Source of the DNA: a virus | Length of the DNA: 21,109 bases | IMG/VR virus record: IMGVR_UViG_3300037137_001111 | Coordinates: 1 to 21,109 of that record | Direction: 5' to 3' (one strand) | Program-made: the position numbers and the translations under genes | Shown here: positions 1 through 9,586 of the stretch, piece by piece | Numbering within the stretch: the first letter of the stretch is position 1 | Layout: each line of letters starts with the position of its first letter | The notes under the pieces: model-generated | Told to the model about the DNA's origin: nothing | Seen by the model: the letters and a program-made list of their open reading frames with translations, nothing else | Databases searched by the model: none

Positions 1-394
1 CATTACGATCAATCATTACTGTTCTTCCTCTCCAATATGATTTAGGAACATGAATATTCAATTTTAATGAATCTTCAAGTCCTAGTTCAGAAGCAAGAGT
101 TTCAATATCTTCCTTTGTAAATTCAGGAATAGGATTGACAAGAACATTACCGGCTTGTACAGGAATAACTATTCCCATCTTAGCACCATCATTCATAAAA
201 GCAGAATCATGATCAGGACCTACCCAGGCACCTTTTCGCCTTATAGGTCTAACAACATATTTCTTTTCTCGTAGATTACGAACCTTAACCGAATATGGTA
301 AGGCCATTGTGATAATTTCAGATTCAGAAGGAAGGGCATCCATCTCAATTTTTGCCCTTCCCTTAGAACCTTTATTTGCTGTTTTAGTTTCCAT
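1..394 (-). CDS. Partial virion-type protein downstream of the major capsid gene (C-terminus beyond window)
   Basis: An open frame runs from the ATG at 394 leftward off the window edge, giving about 131 residues. It starts METKTANKGSKGRAKIEMDA and continues as a mixed alpha/beta protein with segments such as VRPIRRKGAWVGPDHDSAF and IVIPVQAGNVLVNPIPEF. A GGAG ribosome-binding sequence lies about nine bases before the ATG, which supports this start. It begins 28 bases after the stop of the capsid gene in the same direction, so it is probably co-transcribed with the head genes. By position it could be a head-completion, decoration or connector protein. I do not recognise the family, and the missing C-terminus limits the call. 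Confidence 0.75.
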   Translation of the reverse strand, partial: METKTANKGSKGRAKIEMDALPSESEIITMALPYSVKVRNLREKKYVVRPIRRKGAWVGPDHDSAFMNDGAKMGIVIPVQAGNVLVNPIPEFTKEDIETLASELGLEDSLKLNIHVPKSYWRGRTVMIDRN

Positions 395-422
395 GCTAAA
401 AATCTCCTACTATTACAATTTG

Positions 423-1907
423 TTAGTTAAGAACACTCGGTTTGATAGTTACACACCTGGTTGGATCCTGTACCATACATCCACCTGTAAAAGCACGATG
501 GAAGGTATATCCGTCTTCAGGAGAAGCCATAAACCTACGTTCATTATTGGCCTGGAAAGGATCCCTTAATCCGGGTAGATAACCCATGAAATCTTCCATT
601 CCTTCTTCATATACCAAGCGGATATTGTCTTCTCCACCGGTACGTCCTACATTGAGAGCCTGATATACATAACTCTGAGCAACACCTTTACCTGATGGAT
701 GCATGATTTTATTACGTTCACGATCATCAAATGCAGGATCAACAAGAACACCAAGTTGTGTTCCATCTGGTCCCCAGTACTGAACATAGTTCTCATGATA
801 TCCCCAACCATTACCTGATTTATATGGACCTTCAGGAGTATTGAAAGGAGTATACAGAGTTGTATAGTTCTTTATTGCTTTATGGAAGTTATATGCTCCC
901 CACTTACCAGTACGCAGAAGAACCTGACGGGTCTGACCATATGTTCCTTTGGAATCATCGGTAAGATCCATGATTGCTTCTGTAAGCCATTCAATATCCA
1001 CATCAAAATCATTATAGAAAAGAACATTTGATGCTTCAATCTGTTGTTCAAGACCAGCTCCCTGTTCAATCTTAAATCCACTATAACCGATCTGTTTAAA
1101 GGTTCCATCATCTGCCCTGTTGGTCGTAGCAAAATTGATGAGTTTATCCTTCATATCCTGGAACTGTGTTTCAAATTCCCAGTCGGCATACTGTGTCCAG
1201 GTTGTCATGATCTTCTCTTTACCACTGGAATCAATAGTCTTCCATGAAAAAGCAACCGGCCTGCTGATCATATTACCTGGTCTGGTATCCTGCATCCTTA
1301 TCATAGAGAAGGTATTTTTCATCGAGAAAGGAGAGGTATAAGATGGAGTACCACCTTTTATAGAAAGAGTCTTCTCAACTATAGACCATTCTTTTGAGAA
1401 TCTTTTTCCTGCTACCAATTCATCATAAGGTATATACAGATCAGGATCACCAGTAAATAATTCACATTCATAATCCCATAAAGTTCCATTAGGAACCGGA
1501 AGACCTACAATTCTTATCGGATATACAGAATTCTTTTCACCAACTATCAGGTTAGTGTCTGAGAAATACTGTTCCGGGAATGTAAGTGTGAAACGGTTAC
1601 CATTACGGCCAGTCTGTGTAGTAGTCGCAATAGCACTACCGTTCACCATACATGAAACCAGAGGAACATTTTTCTTTGAGGATCCCTGTAATCTCCAACG
1701 AAAATCATCATCCGTTTTTAAATACAGAGGGGAGAATTTCTGTAGAAAAAGACCGAAATTGGTTCCCCTGTTTGCCCGGTAAAGCAGATTTATCATCTGA
1801 CTTGTTTCCTGTGGTTTGTTTTGATAGATCGCACCAAGATGTGTTTTGGTTGTTAAACCAGACCAATCTTTGGGTTCATACTCCTGAAGTGGTGATACTC
1901 GTTGCAT
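423..1907 (-). CDS. Major capsid protein (crAss-like type, HK97-fold presumed)
   Basis: This 494-residue protein has no membrane segment or signal peptide. It is rich in aromatic residues, glycine and asparagine, as large phage shell proteins are. It lies directly after portal and a scaffold-like acidic protein, the position of the major capsid gene in tailed phages, and its length fits crAss-like capsid proteins. The N-terminus (LLYRANRGTNFGLFLQKFSP) and the middle part (EFETQFQDMKDKLINFATTN) resemble the amphipathic arm and spine helix expected of an HK97-type subunit, but that is inference. The ATG at 1907 is preceded by an A-rich stretch without a Shine-Dalgarno sequence, which is normal for highly expressed Bacteroidota genes. 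It lies 26 bases after the upstream stop. Another abundant virion protein is possible but less likely. Confidence 0.75.
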   Translation of the reverse strand: MQRVSPLQEYEPKDWSGLTTKTHLGAIYQNKPQETSQMINLLYRANRGTNFGLFLQKFSPLYLKTDDDFRWRLQGSSKKNVPLVSCMVNGSAIATTTQTGRNGNRFTLTFPEQYFSDTNLIVGEKNSVYPIRIVGLPVPNGTLWDYECELFTGDPDLYIPYDELVAGKRFSKEWSIVEKTLSIKGGTPSYTSPFSMKNTFSMIRMQDTRPGNMISRPVAFSWKTIDSSGKEKIMTTWTQYADWEFETQFQDMKDKLINFATTNRADDGTFKQIGYSGFKIEQGAGLEQQIEASNVLFYNDFDVDIEWLTEAIMDLTDDSKGTYGQTRQVLLRTGKWGAYNFHKAIKNYTTLYTPFNTPEGPYKSGNGWGYHENYVQYWGPDGTQLGVLVDPAFDDRERNKIMHPSGKGVAQSYVYQALNVGRTGGEDNIRLVYEEGMEDFMGYLPGLRDPFQANNERRFMASPEDGYTFHRAFTGGCMVQDPTRCVTIKPSVLN

Positions 1908-1933
1908 TTTTATTTGATTTAGAACGATTAAGT

Positions 1934-3232
1934 TTATCGACTATTATAGACTTCTTGTGGGAATTTAAAATCCCCGGAGTCTTCTTTTTTCTTTCTATCA
2001 ATCTCTTTTTGACTTTCCGTTATAGGTTTGCCTATAGTTCTCTTGTCATTATTAAGAATGTTTGAAAGACGTTTAGTTGCAGATGTTTCAAGTTTTTTTG
2101 TAAAGATATCGAATGCACCATCTTTTATCTTTGAATCAAAGAATCCATTCTTTACAAAATAAGCAAGGCGTAGTTCAAAGTTTACAGGATCTTTCGCCCT
2201 AGCAGCCATAGAAGCACTCATAGGAACTACTTTACCTTCTTTATTCGTAAAGTTTACAGGAATAGTAAGCATCCTGATAAGTTCTTTCCTATCATCCTCA
2301 TTTATCTCCACACCAGGAATAATTTCTTTAGTGGATTTTATAGTATTCTGAATAAGGGTTTTTGTTTCAGTATTACGTTTTTCACGATCACGCTTTTCCT
2401 GTTCTGCATTTATCCTTGCCTGTTTTCTGTCATCTTCTATTGTTGACTGAATTTCTTTAAGACCATCAACTGATTCTTCAAGCAGTTCATCTTTCTCTTC
2501 TGCCATCGCAATCATTTTTTTAATCTTAGGTTCAGAGAATCCTTTTAATGACAAAAGGTCTGAGTAGACCTGTTTTTGTAATTCCGGATCATTTTCAAGA
2601 ACTTTTGGAGTGATAGATCCATATCTTTCCTCAAGTGTATAGTTATCAGCCAGGGCATCAAAAGGAATACCTTTTTCAAGATCATCAATAAACTGTCTTG
2701 CTTTTTCACCTATTGTAGATTTATATTCCTCTACACCTTCCAGAATAGATTCCTCGATCTGTTTCTGAATATGTTCATTGATCTTAAGGATTCCTTCTTC
2801 TGGTTCCAGACCGTCCAGGCTTTTTAAATCAAAGTTAGGGAGTACACCGTGTTCCTGAAGAGCCGCAGCATGGAGATAGACAGGAGATTCGTTCCCTTCA
2901 ATAATTTCTGGTGCACTCCCACCCTTTTTGTCTTTCTCTTTTTTCTGTCCTGCTTTTACTTCGTCATCGTCTACCGGTTCATCATCACCGGGTTGTGTGT
3001 CTACAATAAATGAATTGTCTTTAGTTTCTTTACTGGTTATTTTACCAGTTTTATCATCTTTAGTTGATGCTCCACCACCAACTTTACCTTTCTTAAGATC
3101 GTCACCAGGTTCTCCTAATTCATTATCAAGTTCATTTGTTACTGGCTTATCGACTTCAAGAAGAGCATTTTCGAAACCTGAAATATCAATGTTTTCGAAA
3201 AGATGATCATCTGAATTTTGCTGCTTTGCCAT
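1934..3232 (-). CDS. Acidic coiled-coil protein, probable capsid scaffold/assembly protein
   Basis: The protein has 432 residues if it starts at the ATG at 3232. That start has a strong AAAGGAG five bases upstream. The frame also continues five codons further to a TTG, but that would place the ribosome site inside the coding sequence. The first 120 residues are low-complexity and very acidic (DDEPVDDDEVKAGQKKEKDK). The middle (about 190-300) is strongly charged and helical, with a likely coiled coil around EEKDELLEESVDGLKEIQST. The C-terminal part is more globular, followed by a basic tail. An acidic, helical protein encoded between portal and capsid is the usual profile of a scaffold. No Ser-His-Asp protease motif is evident. 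Confidence 0.6.
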   Translation of the reverse strand: MAKQQNSDDHLFENIDISGFENALLEVDKPVTNELDNELGEPGDDLKKGKVGGGASTKDDKTGKITSKETKDNSFIVDTQPGDDEPVDDDEVKAGQKKEKDKKGGSAPEIIEGNESPVYLHAAALQEHGVLPNFDLKSLDGLEPEEGILKINEHIQKQIEESILEGVEEYKSTIGEKARQFIDDLEKGIPFDALADNYTLEERYGSITPKVLENDPELQKQVYSDLLSLKGFSEPKIKKMIAMAEEKDELLEESVDGLKEIQSTIEDDRKQARINAEQEKRDREKRNTETKTLIQNTIKSTKEIIPGVEINEDDRKELIRMLTIPVNFTNKEGKVVPMSASMAARAKDPVNFELRLAYFVKNGFFDSKIKDGAFDIFTKKLETSATKRLSNILNNDKRTIGKPITESQKEIDRKKKEDSGDFKFPQEVYNSR

Positions 3233-3237
3233 TTTTT

Positions 3238-3245
3238 CTCCTTTC
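3238..3245 (-). promoter_or_regulatory. Strong ribosome-binding site of the scaffold-like gene
   Basis: Read on the minus strand the sequence is GAAAGGAG, followed by five A residues and the ATG at 3232. It is one of the clearest Shine-Dalgarno sequences in the window and decides the start of the downstream gene. Confidence 0.75.
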
Positions 3246-3338
3246 AAATTAGTACAAGTTTAAAAATTACATTTGTATAAGACAAGAGTATCACCACTAC
3301 TTAGTCTCATTTAAAAATTATTCCTATAGATAAAACTA

Positions 3339-3360
3339 TAAAATTAAATTTTATAAATTA
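3339..3360. repeat. AT-rich gene-junction repeat with TTTATAAA core
   Basis: This stretch covers the end of the portal gene and the start of the 125-base gap before the scaffold-like gene. It resembles the AT-rich near-dyad repeats at 10218-10242 and 11291-11343 (TAAAATT, a short linker, then TTTTATAAA). It is a diverged single copy, so chance similarity in AT-rich DNA cannot be excluded. Confidence 0.35.
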
Positions 3361-5802
3361 TTTTTTTATAGTTGCAGGTTTTGGTCTTGATCTTGCGATC
3401 TTTTCACTACTTGCAATTTGCATGCGTGTTATATTTTTAGTCTCATTTAATTTATCATAGAACTGTTTGCTCTTTTCTTTCATCTCCAATTTACGTTGAT
3501 TTAACTGCATTTTGAGTTTCTCGAGTTCATGTTTTCTATTTTCCGCTTCTTCATCAGTCATCTTACCAAGTCCCTTATCCTGATCTAGTTTTGCATATCC
3601 AAGTTCTATATCAAGTTCTTTCTGATAGAGTTCTGCATCCAGACGATTGTTTTCTATTCTCTCTGCCTGTTCCATCTTCATCATCTCTAGTTCCTGCATA
3701 GCCTGTTGTACTCTTTCATTACTTGCAAGCTGTTCTTTTCGAGCATCATCTTCTCTCTGGTTTCTCTTCTCTTCACTATCTTCAAGTTTACGTATCATAC
3801 CGGCAACACTAGTATCACGATAGATAGTAAATAGATCGGCAAATGTTGCTTTATCATTCTGAAGTGCTGCTAATGAAAGTTGTTTTATTGCAGATATAAG
3901 TTCAGCATCGGCTGATCCATCAGACACAAAATATCCATATTCTGTCTCTGCAAATCTTTTACCATCCACTTCAAAAAGATGTGTTATCATTCCATCATCT
4001 ACATACTGAAGTTTTTTGGCATTTTCACCTGTTGCATTTTTCCAGGCATATTTAGCTGTTTCAAGAAGACATTCCTGTACTCGTAGTTTTGTATTATCAT
4101 GGATCCTAAACCATTCTTCTGTAATATGTGAACTTTGTGTTACTGATCTTTCCACTCCACCATATGTTTCCCGGTTATCTATCTGTCCTTCGCGTTGAGG
4201 TGTGATACCAGCTATCTCTCCAAGTTCATATTTTACATAACGTGCTAATTCCAGATTGGCCCGGATAACATCAGCACTATTAAGATTCATTACATTGGAG
4301 TTCCTTTGTTTAATGGTAGATATTAGTTTACCAGTAGATGATCCTTTCTTTCCTTCTTTAAATGAATCAATGACCATATATCCATTTGCCTCGGCATACA
4401 TCATTACCAGTTCCTCATCCCAACCATCAGGAATCTCTGCAAGATCCAGTTCGGCTATTACTCCTTTATTCCTTGCACTGGCAAGTTCTACTCTACGCAT
4501 ATAAACATTATAAAGATATTTATAAGGTTTAACTCGATCCATAAGTGATACTGATGTACCACCACCTATTGAATATATTGTTCCTACATATGGTGGAATA
4601 CATATTGAAGGATTAGAAAACTTGCTACCTATACGTGGAAGAGGTTCAATTCTCTTATACATATCGGCTCCGATCTTATGTCCCTGCCACCATTCATTTA
4701 TCCATCTCCAATCGATAGTCCATCCAAGATTTTTAAACTGTTCAATAGGAAAGTTTTCATCAACTACTGTTTCCTGTTCGTTACCTTGCTGATCAAAATA
4801 TTTAAGTGTTCCTATCTTTCTACGACTCTTCCATACTACCTTACCTACATAAACATTTCCTTCCATATCAAATTGACCACCAAAAGCATTAGCACCTGGG
4901 CCATCAACAGTAATAAGTTGTGATGATCCAAGATCTGCAAGTTCACTTTGACTATCTATTGGTCCGCTAAATACCAGATGGCCGGCAAATCTATTTTCCC
5001 TAAATCCACTTTCTAGTATATCAATCTCATCAGCTGTAAGAACATCCCAATAATCATCAATGATCTTTCCTATTGGTATATATCCACTATCTACTATAAT
5101 CTCGGAATCTTCTACTTTATAACTATCTCCACCACCAAATGTAGATATATTAAGTACATTTCTTTTTGTTGGAACAGGTTCACCATGTATGATAGGAACT
5201 TCATATATCTCTTCTGCACCTACAAGAATATCATAAAAAGCATCTGAGAATATTTCTTTCATCTTATGAGTAAACCAGAAATAGTCTAGGATTCTCTGTC
5301 CCATAACTTCCGAATAATCCTGAAAATCGTATTGATGATAATGATGAAGTTGTTTTAATCGTCTGGCTGTCTGTTCTTCATTATAATTGGAATTTGTGAG
5401 TTCTTCCATGATTAGATCAGTTACCTGTTGACCCATCATGAAACTTTTCTGACTTATAACATCTGGACTTATACATCGTAATTTGGAATCAAATCTTCGT
5501 TTTCCTTCTTCTCCTTTAAGAACATTAAATTTTGAAAGTTCTATAGGATAGTTTTGAATCTTGGCTGGAAAGTTAACTCCTTTTATTCCCATTGGATTAA
5601 AAGCTTTTTCAATATCTGATTCATCAATTATACCATTGATAAGATCATAATTGAGTTGTTTGGCCATCCTAGTCTTTCGTATCTTACTGGTATCACCATA
5701 TGTTATTGTCAGTGCAGCTTCAATACAGTCTTTGCCCCATTGTTCCGTTTTCTCGGACAATAATTTTTTTTGTGAAGGAAAATGATAAAGTGACATTGCC
5801 AT
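3358..5802 (-). CDS. Portal protein
   Basis: This 814-residue protein follows TerL after 11 bases and precedes the scaffold and capsid genes, the standard portal position. Its length fits crAss-like portals, which are much longer than lambda or P22 portals. The N-terminal part includes IQNYPIELSKFNVLKGEEGK, of the kind seen in large Bacteroidota phage portals, where the polypeptide enters the core fold. A Gly-rich segment (SIGGGTSVSLMDRVKPYKYL) precedes the helical stem and crown. Residues about 655-790 are highly charged and predicted coiled coil (many K, E, Q, R), consistent with the C-terminal barrel or crown. Two in-frame ATGs (5802, 5796) are both possible and neither has a clear ribosome site. 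The protein would form the dodecameric DNA gateway that docks TerL. Confidence 0.8.
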   Translation of the reverse strand: MAMSLYHFPSQKKLLSEKTEQWGKDCIEAALTITYGDTSKIRKTRMAKQLNYDLINGIIDESDIEKAFNPMGIKGVNFPAKIQNYPIELSKFNVLKGEEGKRRFDSKLRCISPDVISQKSFMMGQQVTDLIMEELTNSNYNEEQTARRLKQLHHYHQYDFQDYSEVMGQRILDYFWFTHKMKEIFSDAFYDILVGAEEIYEVPIIHGEPVPTKRNVLNISTFGGGDSYKVEDSEIIVDSGYIPIGKIIDDYWDVLTADEIDILESGFRENRFAGHLVFSGPIDSQSELADLGSSQLITVDGPGANAFGGQFDMEGNVYVGKVVWKSRRKIGTLKYFDQQGNEQETVVDENFPIEQFKNLGWTIDWRWINEWWQGHKIGADMYKRIEPLPRIGSKFSNPSICIPPYVGTIYSIGGGTSVSLMDRVKPYKYLYNVYMRRVELASARNKGVIAELDLAEIPDGWDEELVMMYAEANGYMVIDSFKEGKKGSSTGKLISTIKQRNSNVMNLNSADVIRANLELARYVKYELGEIAGITPQREGQIDNRETYGGVERSVTQSSHITEEWFRIHDNTKLRVQECLLETAKYAWKNATGENAKKLQYVDDGMITHLFEVDGKRFAETEYGYFVSDGSADAELISAIKQLSLAALQNDKATFADLFTIYRDTSVAGMIRKLEDSEEKRNQREDDARKEQLASNERVQQAMQELEMMKMEQAERIENNRLDAELYQKELDIELGYAKLDQDKGLGKMTDEEAENRKHELEKLKMQLNQRKLEMKEKSKQFYDKLNETKNITRMQIASSEKIARSRPKPATIKK

Positions 5803-5813
5803 TGTAGTATGTT

Positions 5814-8800
5814 TTAAGATTTATTTCTATTTAGTAATTGGAGTCTTTTTCCAAGATGATTGAGAACAGGATCGTTTTTCTCACGTAGTTTTTCCTGGAA
5901 CATCTGTTGACGTAAAAAGAAAGGACTGATATTATCCTGCGGTCTTTTATTGGGATCCTCAACCATGATATTCTGCATATCTTCTTTAAGTATCATCAAC
6001 ATTTGGATAGCATCCACCCTATCAAAGTTACCTTTTGAGTTCCAATAAATTAACTCCTGTAGTAAAGGAATTGATCGAATTCTATGGAGATTTAATATTT
6101 CACTACCAGGTTCTATAGGAGTAGTAAGCCAGATTAGAATTTGTTCTCTTCCCCATTTTTGTATTGGTTCAGTTCCAGGTGTTCCTTTACCTCTATTTAG
6201 AAGTGATTTATCAAAGATTTTATCCGCGATGATCCTTGGTGTATCACAAAGGAGATAAGAAGAATGACGATTATTAAGATAAGTAAAAAGACCTTTCCAG
6301 TTGTTTTCATAGTTACATATGGCTCTATAATATATAAGTAATCTTCGTACATTTTCATAATATTCATTTGCAGTAGATGGTCTTCCAGTATATTCTGCTA
6401 CTATACGTTCAGTAAGTCTATTCATTATAAATGTACTACCTAATGAATCAGTAGTACTTTCATCATGATCATAAGTATCATTACCAGCCAAATAAACACC
6501 CCATGGTATAAGTCCATCAGTAATAACAGGATGTTCATATATAACTATTGCACCTTCTCTGTTCCTTTTATCCAGTTCAGGAAATTTACGAATAGGTTTT
6601 ACCGAATCATCAGGTTTCCATTCTATCTTCTGTGATTCTTCATTTATCTCGAGTACTCCAAGATATTCTTGGTTTTCAAATTTATCTGGATTAGAAGTAA
6701 GATAATTAAGATGATGTTTAAGATCATTAATAGGAAATATTGTTCCTCCTATTCTCATTACAGCTTCTTGTGGTGTACGTGGTTCTTCTGCTATATATCT
6801 TATTATTGATTCAGGATTTTTAGTATTCTTTATTACCTTATTTCTTGCATGATCTGTTATTGATCTTGCAATATCATAAATAGAATTACCATCTTTATCC
6901 ATTGCACCTTCAAGATTCTGCTCAATAGATACAAAATGACCACATTTGCTATTCATAGATCCTTCATCCCATATATTAGGAACTAGATGAATATTATATG
7001 CTTTACCCTGATAAAATAACTGTTCAAGTCCCATAAAATCACTATCTTCAGTATTATGAGTTATTATTCCATTTGCAATATATGTATGTGTTTTATTTGT
7101 GGTTAAATTATATATTGGTTTTATTCCAATATCATCTATACTAATTACTTTTTCATATCGGATATTGCCACGATTAAAACTTGGGATAACATTTTTACAT
7201 AATTTCTTTATTTTTATAAGTCTGGTTTGTTTTTCTTTTGGAAATAATGTAATATTCTTTACAAAACATTTAATACTCTTTACATCTGCAATAGTCAATT
7301 CAAACCATGGATTTTTATCTTTAGGATTATTTTCTCGTGGCATCCTTTTTCTTAAATAAGAATGAATACCAAGTTTTTGTAATAATAATTGTATCTCTAA
7401 TAATAAAACATCTGATACAGAAGAAAGACTTAATTCATATATATAAGTTCCTCTTTTTTTATTTAATCGATAATTAATATAACCATCTGTATCAAATAAT
7501 CCGCCAATTAATTCACATATATCTTCTTTACAATATGAATGAATATTTAATGGTAATGTCTTTCTTAATTTTGTCTGACCATATATTCCTATATTTCTTA
7601 ATTTATCACAAATTCCATGAATAAGTATTTCTTTATAAATCTTATTTGTTTTAGTTACATAACATTTATCAACATTTGTTTTAAATCTTGTTTCTATATA
7701 ATATATAATTTCTTGTTCACAATTACTTAGTTTAGCAGTTTGTCTTAGACCATATGTTCCATCACCTATTAACCAACCAATTAATCTTGGTTCCCATAAT
7801 CTATTATTTCCATATATATTTACAGAATTAATTACTGCAATTTCATCACCAACTATAATATCTTTTGCTTCTTTAAACTCATTTAATTTAGTCCTTTCTA
7901 TTACATAATTCTTACAAGTTCGAACGAAATTTTTACCTCTACTCCATAAAAGAGGATGATCAATACTACATTCAAGTTTTCTACCAGAATTTAAAGTTAT
8001 TCTTAGACAAGGTTTTTCATATGGTTCCTGCCAATATGAAATATTTTCTTTACATATACTTTTACCATTAAACCCTAAAATACCTTCTTCTATTTTTAAA
8101 TCTTCTATATTTATTAAATTACCTTCATTATTCCATACTTTTGTTCCTGCACATACACAACCTCCAGTACCAAATCCACACATTAATCCATGTGTTAATC
8201 TACCCTGTTGCATACTTTTAAGAGATATATTCCATGCTTGTAATAAGTTTGGATTCTTACCTGATTCTTCAAATATCACTAATTTACCACCCTTACCTCT
8301 TACTTTCTGATAATCATTCTTTAATGAAACACCCATTATTTCACTTTGAAAACCCTTCTCTATTTTAAGTCCTTTCTGATCTATTACATAAGAAGCTCTC
8401 TTATACATTGTAGTATCATGTTTTTGTCTTCTTTTACCCCATGGAGTATGACTTTCTATATGATCCATCATTTCCCATGCTTTTGAAAGAAGTCCATCTT
8501 CTATAAGAAATGCTTTATCATCAGCAAAAACAAAACTTTTAGATCCAGGAATAAGATAATAATTCCTATCGCACATAGAACCTGCTTTATAAGAATAACC
8601 TCTACGTCTTGATTTTATTACAATACCATGTTCTCCACTAATTTCAGCATCTTCGAGATACCAGAAATATTGATAATCACCATCCCAGAAATCAGGTAGA
8701 GTAAATATTCTTTCTGCTCTTGTCTGTTCATAAAGCATTGATATGCCATCATTATTAACATCATTGCCATGTTCTTCAAGTTCAATAGCTTTATATATAG

Positions 8801-9050
8801 GAGAATAGTTAAGATAGAAATAAAAATAGCCGGGTATCTTATCCCGGCCTATATCGTAACCATATACTGATCGTCTAGCTTCCTCTTCCCAGAATTTATA
8901 ATATCGTGATGAAGGATGTGTATTAATAGGATAATTAGTATATGTACCAAATTCTTTAAAATGTAAAGCACTTGCACACCATTCTTCAGTATTATAGTGA
9001 AGAGAATTTTTATAATAACCAGTTTCTATTATAGTTTTGTTGTCATCCAT
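5814..9050 (-). CDS. terL: Terminase large subunit (TerL), interrupted by an intein
   Basis: The product is 1078 residues; removing the intein (298-666) leaves about 709, a normal TerL length. The ATPase part shows a Walker A-like IVIKSRRRGYSYKAGS (143-158) and a Walker B GGKLVIFEES (254-263). It then shows a coupling motif FGTGG, which the intein interrupts. After the intein, the nuclease part shows acidic residues placed as in RNase H-like terminase nucleases: GND at about 858, CDT at about 936, and DRVD at about 1010-1013. TerL cuts concatemeric phage DNA and drives it through the portal. The start at 9050 overlaps the preceding gene by 22 bases, and the portal gene follows after 11 bases. 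The frame stays open throughout, so the protein needs splicing rather than being broken. Confidence 0.9.
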   Translation of the reverse strand: MDDNKTIIETGYYKNSLHYNTEEWCASALHFKEFGTYTNYPINTHPSSRYYKFWEEEARRSVYGYDIGRDKIPGYFYFYLNYSPIYKAIELEEHGNDVNNDGISMLYEQTRAERIFTLPDFWDGDYQYFWYLEDAEISGEHGIVIKSRRRGYSYKAGSMCDRNYYLIPGSKSFVFADDKAFLIEDGLLSKAWEMMDHIESHTPWGKRRQKHDTTMYKRASYVIDQKGLKIEKGFQSEIMGVSLKNDYQKVRGKGGKLVIFEESGKNPNLLQAWNISLKSMQQGRLTHGLMCGFGTGGCVCAGTKVWNNEGNLINIEDLKIEEGILGFNGKSICKENISYWQEPYEKPCLRITLNSGRKLECSIDHPLLWSRGKNFVRTCKNYVIERTKLNEFKEAKDIIVGDEIAVINSVNIYGNNRLWEPRLIGWLIGDGTYGLRQTAKLSNCEQEIIYYIETRFKTNVDKCYVTKTNKIYKEILIHGICDKLRNIGIYGQTKLRKTLPLNIHSYCKEDICELIGGLFDTDGYINYRLNKKRGTYIYELSLSSVSDVLLLEIQLLLQKLGIHSYLRKRMPRENNPKDKNPWFELTIADVKSIKCFVKNITLFPKEKQTRLIKIKKLCKNVIPSFNRGNIRYEKVISIDDIGIKPIYNLTTNKTHTYIANGIITHNTEDSDFMGLEQLFYQGKAYNIHLVPNIWDEGSMNSKCGHFVSIEQNLEGAMDKDGNSIYDIARSITDHARNKVIKNTKNPESIIRYIAEEPRTPQEAVMRIGGTIFPINDLKHHLNYLTSNPDKFENQEYLGVLEINEESQKIEWKPDDSVKPIRKFPELDKRNREGAIVIYEHPVITDGLIPWGVYLAGNDTYDHDESTTDSLGSTFIMNRLTERIVAEYTGRPSTANEYYENVRRLLIYYRAICNYENNWKGLFTYLNNRHSSYLLCDTPRIIADKIFDKSLLNRGKGTPGTEPIQKWGREQILIWLTTPIEPGSEILNLHRIRSIPLLQELIYWNSKGNFDRVDAIQMLMILKEDMQNIMVEDPNKRPQDNISPFFLRQQMFQEKLREKNDPVLNHLGKRLQLLNRNKS
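7053..8159 (-). other. Intein with LAGLIDADG homing endonuclease inside TerL
   Basis: Residues 298-666 of the TerL frame form an intein of 369 residues. It starts with Cys in the block A pattern CVCAGTKVW. It has a block B-like CSIDHPLLW with its His at 365. It ends TYIANGIITHN (block F and G), with penultimate His665, terminal Asn666 and Thr667 as the +1 extein nucleophile. Two dodecapeptide motifs, LIGWLIGDG (423-431) and LIGGLFDTDG (514-523), identify a LAGLIDADG endonuclease, with the acidic residue present in both. All splicing residues are present, so splicing is likely. The stretch is visibly richer in A+T than the flanking TerL DNA, consistent with a mobile insertion. The spliced junction would read FGTGG-TEDSD. 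Confidence 0.93.
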
Positions 9051-9586
9051 GTAGCTTTATCTCTATCTTCAAATAATCCTATCTTACCACCACCACGAAT
9101 AATCATCTGTTCTTCTTCCTCATAAACTTTCTTTTCCCATTTTTCAAGTTTCTCAATTATGCTCTCTACATCTTTTAAAGCTTTTGTTACGTTTGACGGA
9201 TCATATTTAAGAACATCATCTTGTCCACTTCTGAATCGTAACTGATCATAATACTGCATCAATGAGTCTACTGTCTCGCGTACACTATTAAGATAACGCA
9301 TTGATGAAGTCTCTTGTAGTTTTATATATTTTTCAAGGGCTTTTTCTACCAGTTCATCAGGAATATAATAAGCATCATTCATTATCTCCTTGGCTACTGT
9401 CTGGCGCTTTTCTATACCATATATGTTATATTCGCTTTTATAATCTCCGACAAAATAAATATAGGCAAACTCATCATTTGCCCTTTTCTTTATCTTGGAA
9501 GCATCCCTATCCCAGATCTTCTTGAATTCCGGGAGCAAGAGCATTTTCGGCTCTATCGTTACTATATTCTGGTTCAGAATAAACAT
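9029..9586 (-). CDS. Conserved small head/packaging-module protein of unknown function, just upstream of terL
   Basis: This 185-residue soluble protein has an N-terminal part with LPEFKKIWDRD and FAYIYFVGDYKSEYNIYGIEKR. A long helical region follows (about 85-165), ending in EKWEKKVYEEEEQM. I recall this layout (IYFVGDYKSEY, then KALEKYIKLQETSS) from uncharacterised proteins next to TerL in large Bacteroidota phages, but cannot confirm it here. Its place directly before TerL, with 22 bases of overlap, makes a small-terminase or packaging-accessory role possible. No helix-turn-helix is obvious. The start at 9586 overlaps the previous gene by 80 bases; an internal ATG at 9544 would cut the overlap to 38. 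Neither has a clear ribosome site. Confidence 0.65.
   Translation of the reverse strand: MFILNQNIVTIEPKMLLLPEFKKIWDRDASKIKKRANDEFAYIYFVGDYKSEYNIYGIEKRQTVAKEIMNDAYYIPDELVEKALEKYIKLQETSSMRYLNSVRETVDSLMQYYDQLRFRSGQDDVLKYDPSNVTKALKDVESIIEKLEKWEKKVYEEEEQMIIRGGGKIGLFEDRDKATWMTTKL

Noticed and set aside
1652-2065. Open frame of 137 codons on the plus strand
   Set aside because: It lies opposite the capsid-like and scaffold-like genes and crosses their junction. No ribosome site or promoter, and the product looks like antisense translation.
3233-3247. Longer start of the scaffold-like gene (TTG, five codons upstream)
   Set aside because: It would put the clear AAAGGAG ribosome site inside the gene; the ATG at 3232 is ideally spaced.
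3268-3285. ATTACA-TT-TGTATA, similar to the operator-like dyads
   Set aside because: The centre is two bases rather than three and no further copies are nearby, so it was not counted in the family.
7053-8159. Group I or II intron in terL
   Set aside because: The frame is open throughout and the ends have protein-splicing residues, so an intein explains the insertion better.
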